Shown here: one piece after another, positions 4,366 through 6,655 of the stretch
Numbering within the stretch: position 1 is the stretch's first letter
How the letters are laid out: every line of letters starts with the position of its first letter
Assembly: GCA_028293405.1 (NCBI GenBank)
Contig: JAQGOW010000384.1
Coordinates: 1 to 6,655, forward strand
DNA from: Verrucomicrobiales bacterium
Lineage (GTDB): Bacteria > Verrucomicrobiota > Verrucomicrobiia > Limisphaerales > Palsa-1400
Direction: 5' to 3'
DNA: 6,655 bases
Notes under the pieces: model-generated
What the model saw: the letters and a program-made list of their open reading frames with translations, nothing else
Database searches by the model: none
What the model was told of the DNA's origin: nothing
Program-made: the position numbers and the translations under genes

Positions 4366-4425
4366 ATCGGAATCCGATTCGGCGGGCGTATCGCCCCATG
4401 GGGACAGCCAATTCAAGCGCTGTCC
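4366..4425 (+). promoter_or_regulatory. Hairpin-rich rpsA leader, candidate autoregulatory region
   Basis: Three inverted repeats lie close together upstream of rpsA: ATCGGA/TCCGAT around one base at 4366-4378, GGGCG-TAT-CGCCC at 4384-4396 overlapping the perfect palindrome CCCCATGGGG at 4394-4403, and GGACAGC/GCTGTCC with a 10-nt loop at 4402-4425. The 40 nt from there to the ATG contain no Shine-Dalgarno sequence. In E. coli the rpsA start region likewise lacks a strong Shine-Dalgarno, folds into hairpins and is repressed by S1 itself. A similar arrangement here is inference from the sequence layout. I cannot place the promoter. Confidence 0.4.
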
Positions 4426-4465
4426 GACCAGAACCGAACCGAGCCGGCGTAGCAATCAAATCATT

Positions 4466-6154
4466 ATGCTCACAATGGAAGAAGCCCTGAAGCAAGCCGA
4501 CATGCGCTTTGCCCCAGGCCAAATCGTCAAAGGTACCGTCATCGAAGTTCGTCCCAAAGAAGTCCTCGTGGACATCGGATACAAATCAGAAGGCACCGTT
4601 CCCGGAATCGAATTCGACGACATCAAGCAAGTGAAGCTCGGGGACGAAGTGGATGTCCTCATCGAGAAACTCGAAGACAAAGACGGCATGGTCGTTTTGT
4701 CCAAGGAAAAAGCCGAGTTCAAGAAGAACTGGGACAATATTCTCACAATTTGTAACGAAGGTGGCACCATCACTGGTCGCGTCAAAGCGGCTGTCAAAGG
4801 CGGCCTCATCGTTAATATCGGTGTCGAAGCATTTCTTCCCGCTTCCCAAATCGACATCGTTCCGCCGAAGAACCTCGCTGGTTTCATCGGCAACACCTAC
4901 GAATTTAAGGTCGTTAAGATCAATCAAGAGCGCCAGAACATCGTTCTGTCCCGCCGCGAACTGATCGAAAACGAACGCAACGAAAAACGTTCGAAGCTCC
5001 TCACCGACATGACCCCTGGCGACATCCGCAAGGGCACGGTCAAGAACATCACCGATTTCGGTGCGTTCATCGACCTCAACGGTATCGACGGTTTGCTGCA
5101 CATCACCGACATGAGCTGGGGCCGCATCGGTCATCCTTCGGAAATCCTGAAGGTCGGCCAGGACATCGACGTTGTCGTTCTCGACATCAACAAGGAAAAA
5201 GAACGCGTCAGCCTCGGTTTGAAGCAGAAGCTCGCCAATCCTTGGGAAAACATCGAGAGCAAGTATCAAGTCGGCAACAAGGTCAAAGGCAAAGTCGTCA
5301 ACCTCGTTCCTTACGGCGCATTCGTCGAACTGGAACCCGGTGTCGAAGGCCTCGTCCATGTTACCGAATTGTCCTGGACCAAGCGCATTGCCAAACCTTC
5401 CGACGTCCTCAAAGTGGACCAGGAACTCGAAGCAGTCGTGCTCGGCATCAACCGCGAAGAGCAGAAAATCTCGCTCGGCGTGCGCCAGCTCGAAACCAAT
5501 CCTTGGGACAAGGCGATGGAAAAATATCCAGCCGGCACCCATGTCAAAGGCAAGATTCGCAACCTCACCAGCTACGGTGCATTCATCGAGTTGGAAGAAG
5601 GTTTGGACGGCATGATCCACGTCTCGGATATTTCCTGGACGCGCAAGATCAACCATCCTTCCGAAGTCTTCAAAAAAGGTGACGACGTCGAAGCCATCGT
5701 GCTCGAAGTCGATAAGGCGAACCAACGCATTTCCGTTGGCGTCAAACAGCTTAGCGAAGATCCGTGGAGCAACATCGATAAATTCTACAAAGTCGGCGAT
5801 CTCGTTTCCGGAAAGGTCAGCAAGCTGGCCAGCTTCGGTGCGTTCGTTGGATTGGAACACGACATCGATGGTCTCGTGCACATCAGCCAGGTCAGCGAAG
5901 AGCGCATTGATAAGATCAAGAACGTGCTCAAAGTCGGCCAGGACGTGACCGCGCGTGTGATCAAGATTGATAAAGGCGAACGCCGTATCGGTCTGTCGAT
6001 CAAGGCCGCTGAATACTCACCTGAACAGCTCAAAGCTGAACAGGCGATCCTCGATTCGCTCAAGCCCGGTGAAGACTTGGTTGCATTGCAACACGCCTTC
6101 GACGCTGCTGATGAGTCGTTGAAGCAAACTGACGACAAGCCAGACAAAGAATAA
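4466..6154 (+). CDS. rpsA: 30S ribosomal protein S1
   Basis: The product is 562 aa with six S1 (OB-fold) RNA-binding domains, at about residues 18-84, 100-167, 184-253, 269-341, 356-427 and 443-512, followed by a charged tail ending KQTDDKPDKE. Domains 3-6 each carry the hallmark YGAF/FGAF strand and a GLxH(I/V) or GMIHV motif (for example DFGAFIDLNGIDGLLHITDM). Domains 1 and 2 are more divergent, as expected for the pair that docks S1 on the ribosome through S2, while the later domains bind mRNA. Six domains and ~560 aa is the full length known from Proteobacteria. The ATG at 4466 is used; another in-frame ATG at 4475 (MEEALKQADM) is equally possible, since neither has a Shine-Dalgarno. The gene appears monocistronic: a long repeat-rich spacer lies before it and a terminator after it. 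A 431-aa antisense frame inside it is a composition artefact. Confidence 0.97.
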   Translation: MLTMEEALKQADMRFAPGQIVKGTVIEVRPKEVLVDIGYKSEGTVPGIEFDDIKQVKLGDEVDVLIEKLEDKDGMVVLSKEKAEFKKNWDNILTICNEGGTITGRVKAAVKGGLIVNIGVEAFLPASQIDIVPPKNLAGFIGNTYEFKVVKINQERQNIVLSRRELIENERNEKRSKLLTDMTPGDIRKGTVKNITDFGAFIDLNGIDGLLHITDMSWGRIGHPSEILKVGQDIDVVVLDINKEKERVSLGLKQKLANPWENIESKYQVGNKVKGKVVNLVPYGAFVELEPGVEGLVHVTELSWTKRIAKPSDVLKVDQELEAVVLGINREEQKISLGVRQLETNPWDKAMEKYPAGTHVKGKIRNLTSYGAFIELEEGLDGMIHVSDISWTRKINHPSEVFKKGDDVEAIVLEVDKANQRISVGVKQLSEDPWSNIDKFYKVGDLVSGKVSKLASFGAFVGLEHDIDGLVHISQVSEERIDKIKNVLKVGQDVTARVIKIDKGERRIGLSIKAAEYSPEQLKAEQAILDSLKPGEDLVALQHAFDAADESLKQTDDKPDKE

Positions 6155-6169
6155 CTTCAAATCTTCCCA

Positions 6170-6193
6170 CCCTCTCATCGTTAGATGAGAGGG
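6170..6193 (+). terminator. Hairpin after rpsA, first of two
   Basis: CCCTCTCATC (6170-6179) pairs perfectly with GATGAGAGGG (6184-6193) across a GTTA loop, 15 nt after the rpsA stop. There is no T-tract. It probably acts as a 3'-end stabilising stem or works together with the T-tailed hairpin that follows. Confidence 0.5.
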
Positions 6194-6213
6194 CAGGGGA
6201 GACATTTTCGACG

Positions 6214-6250
6214 ATCCCCCGGAGCAGAAATGTTCCAGGGGATTTTTGTT
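6214..6250 (+). terminator. Rho-independent terminator of rpsA
   Basis: ATCCCC at 6214-6219 pairs with GGGGAT at 6238-6243. After a single C/A mismatch, GGAGCA pairs with TGTTCC around a GAAA loop, and TTTTTGTT follows. This is the classic stem plus T-tract form, 60 nt after the rpsA stop. Confidence 0.8.
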
Positions 6251-6325
6251 GGCATCAGTTCAAGCGCTGATTGCCGCTTCACCCGCCAAACGTTGACGTT
6301 GGCGCTGGAGTATTTACCCTAAAGG

Positions 6326-6655
6326 ATGGCGCCAACAAAGAGCGGTTCGGTTCGGTTTTTCAAATTGCTCGGCATCACCGTGTTCATCCACTGGTCCTGG
6401 TTCGTCATCGCGGTCGTCGATATGCAGGATAACACCGGACGATACACCGCGTGGCAATGGAAGGTTTGGGAGTATCTCGTGCTTTTCGGATTGGTCACAG
6501 TTCACGAGTTTGGACATGTGCTCGCGTGCCGGAGTGTCGGCGGGAAAGCCGACACGATTGTGTTGTGGCCATTGGGCGGTGTGGCGTATGTGGATCCGCC
6601 GCAGCGTCCTGGTGCGACGCTTTGGAGTATCGCCGCCGGACCGCTTGTCAACGTG
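6326..6655 (+). CDS. Site-2 protease (M50) family membrane metalloprotease, 5' part
   Basis: The first 110 codons are present and the gene runs off the window. The zinc-binding motif HEFGH is at residues 60-64, inside a hydrophobic segment (WEYLVLFGLVTVHEFGHVLA). It is preceded by a first membrane segment (LLGITVFIHWSWFVIAVV, 14-31). LWPLGGVAYV (80-89) and AAGPLVNV (103-110) are the conserved stretches that follow the active site in the SpoIVFB-like branch of M50. Family members cleave substrate proteins within the membrane, using a zinc held by the two histidines and a later aspartate that lies beyond the window. The substrate is unknown. The start at 6326 is directly preceded by AAAGG, too close for a normal Shine-Dalgarno, so the start call is moderate. 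A CGCCA/TGGCG stem lies at 6284-6304. The rpsA terminator separates it from rpsA. Confidence 0.9.
   Translation, partial: MAPTKSGSVRFFKLLGITVFIHWSWFVIAVVDMQDNTGRYTAWQWKVWEYLVLFGLVTVHEFGHVLACRSVGGKADTIVLWPLGGVAYVDPPQRPGATLWSIAAGPLVNV

Noticed and set aside
4586..5881. 431-aa open frame on the minus strand inside rpsA
   Set aside because: It lies wholly antisense to a certain ribosomal protein gene and has a monotonous D/E/F/V-rich composition produced by complementing GAA/AAG/GTC codons.

Overview
The window looks like chromosomal DNA of a Verrucomicrobiota bacterium, probably Pedosphaera-like. That placement is inferred from three things: the resemblance of the small hypothetical proteins to families I associate with that group, moderate GC content, and intergenic DNA rich in short wordy tandem repeats and palindromes. 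Most starts lack a clear Shine-Dalgarno sequence. No database search was possible, so the phylum is a moderate-confidence call.

Left part (1-2840) is an accessory region. It opens with a 25-bp direct repeat that looks like an insertion-sequence end. A type II toxin-antitoxin module follows, with an intact antitoxin (158-361) and a toxin stopped after 28 codons. The rest lies on the minus strand and reads right to left. First comes a 106-aa hypothetical gene (2840-2520). Next is a small secreted-protein gene, here called A (2473-2014), damaged by a frameshift and by a palindromic element inserted in frame in its signal peptide. Then come a membrane protein gene B (1989-1627), a DUF2695 gene C (1420-1124) and a secreted-protein gene D (906-328). 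A 155-bp repeat whose inner 57 bp copy the 3' end of gene A precedes both C and D. The stretch therefore behaves like a cassette array: the same gene-A tail is each time followed by a different small gene. I consider this the most interesting structure in the window.

Middle part (2841-4465) holds one clear gene, a secreted rhodanese-like protein (3078-3467) with a hairpin after its stop. It is followed by about 1 kb of non-coding DNA packed with three heptamer-repeat families and an inverted array of the 8-mer GTGCGACT.

Right part (4466-6655) is housekeeping. rpsA encodes a full six-domain ribosomal protein S1, has a hairpin-rich leader without a Shine-Dalgarno sequence, and ends in a rho-independent terminator. 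The start of a site-2 protease (M50) membrane metalloprotease gene runs off the window end.

The housekeeping genes have no evident functional link to the accessory array. The contrast is between a conserved right side and a left side marked by duplication, truncation, frameshift and small-element insertion.
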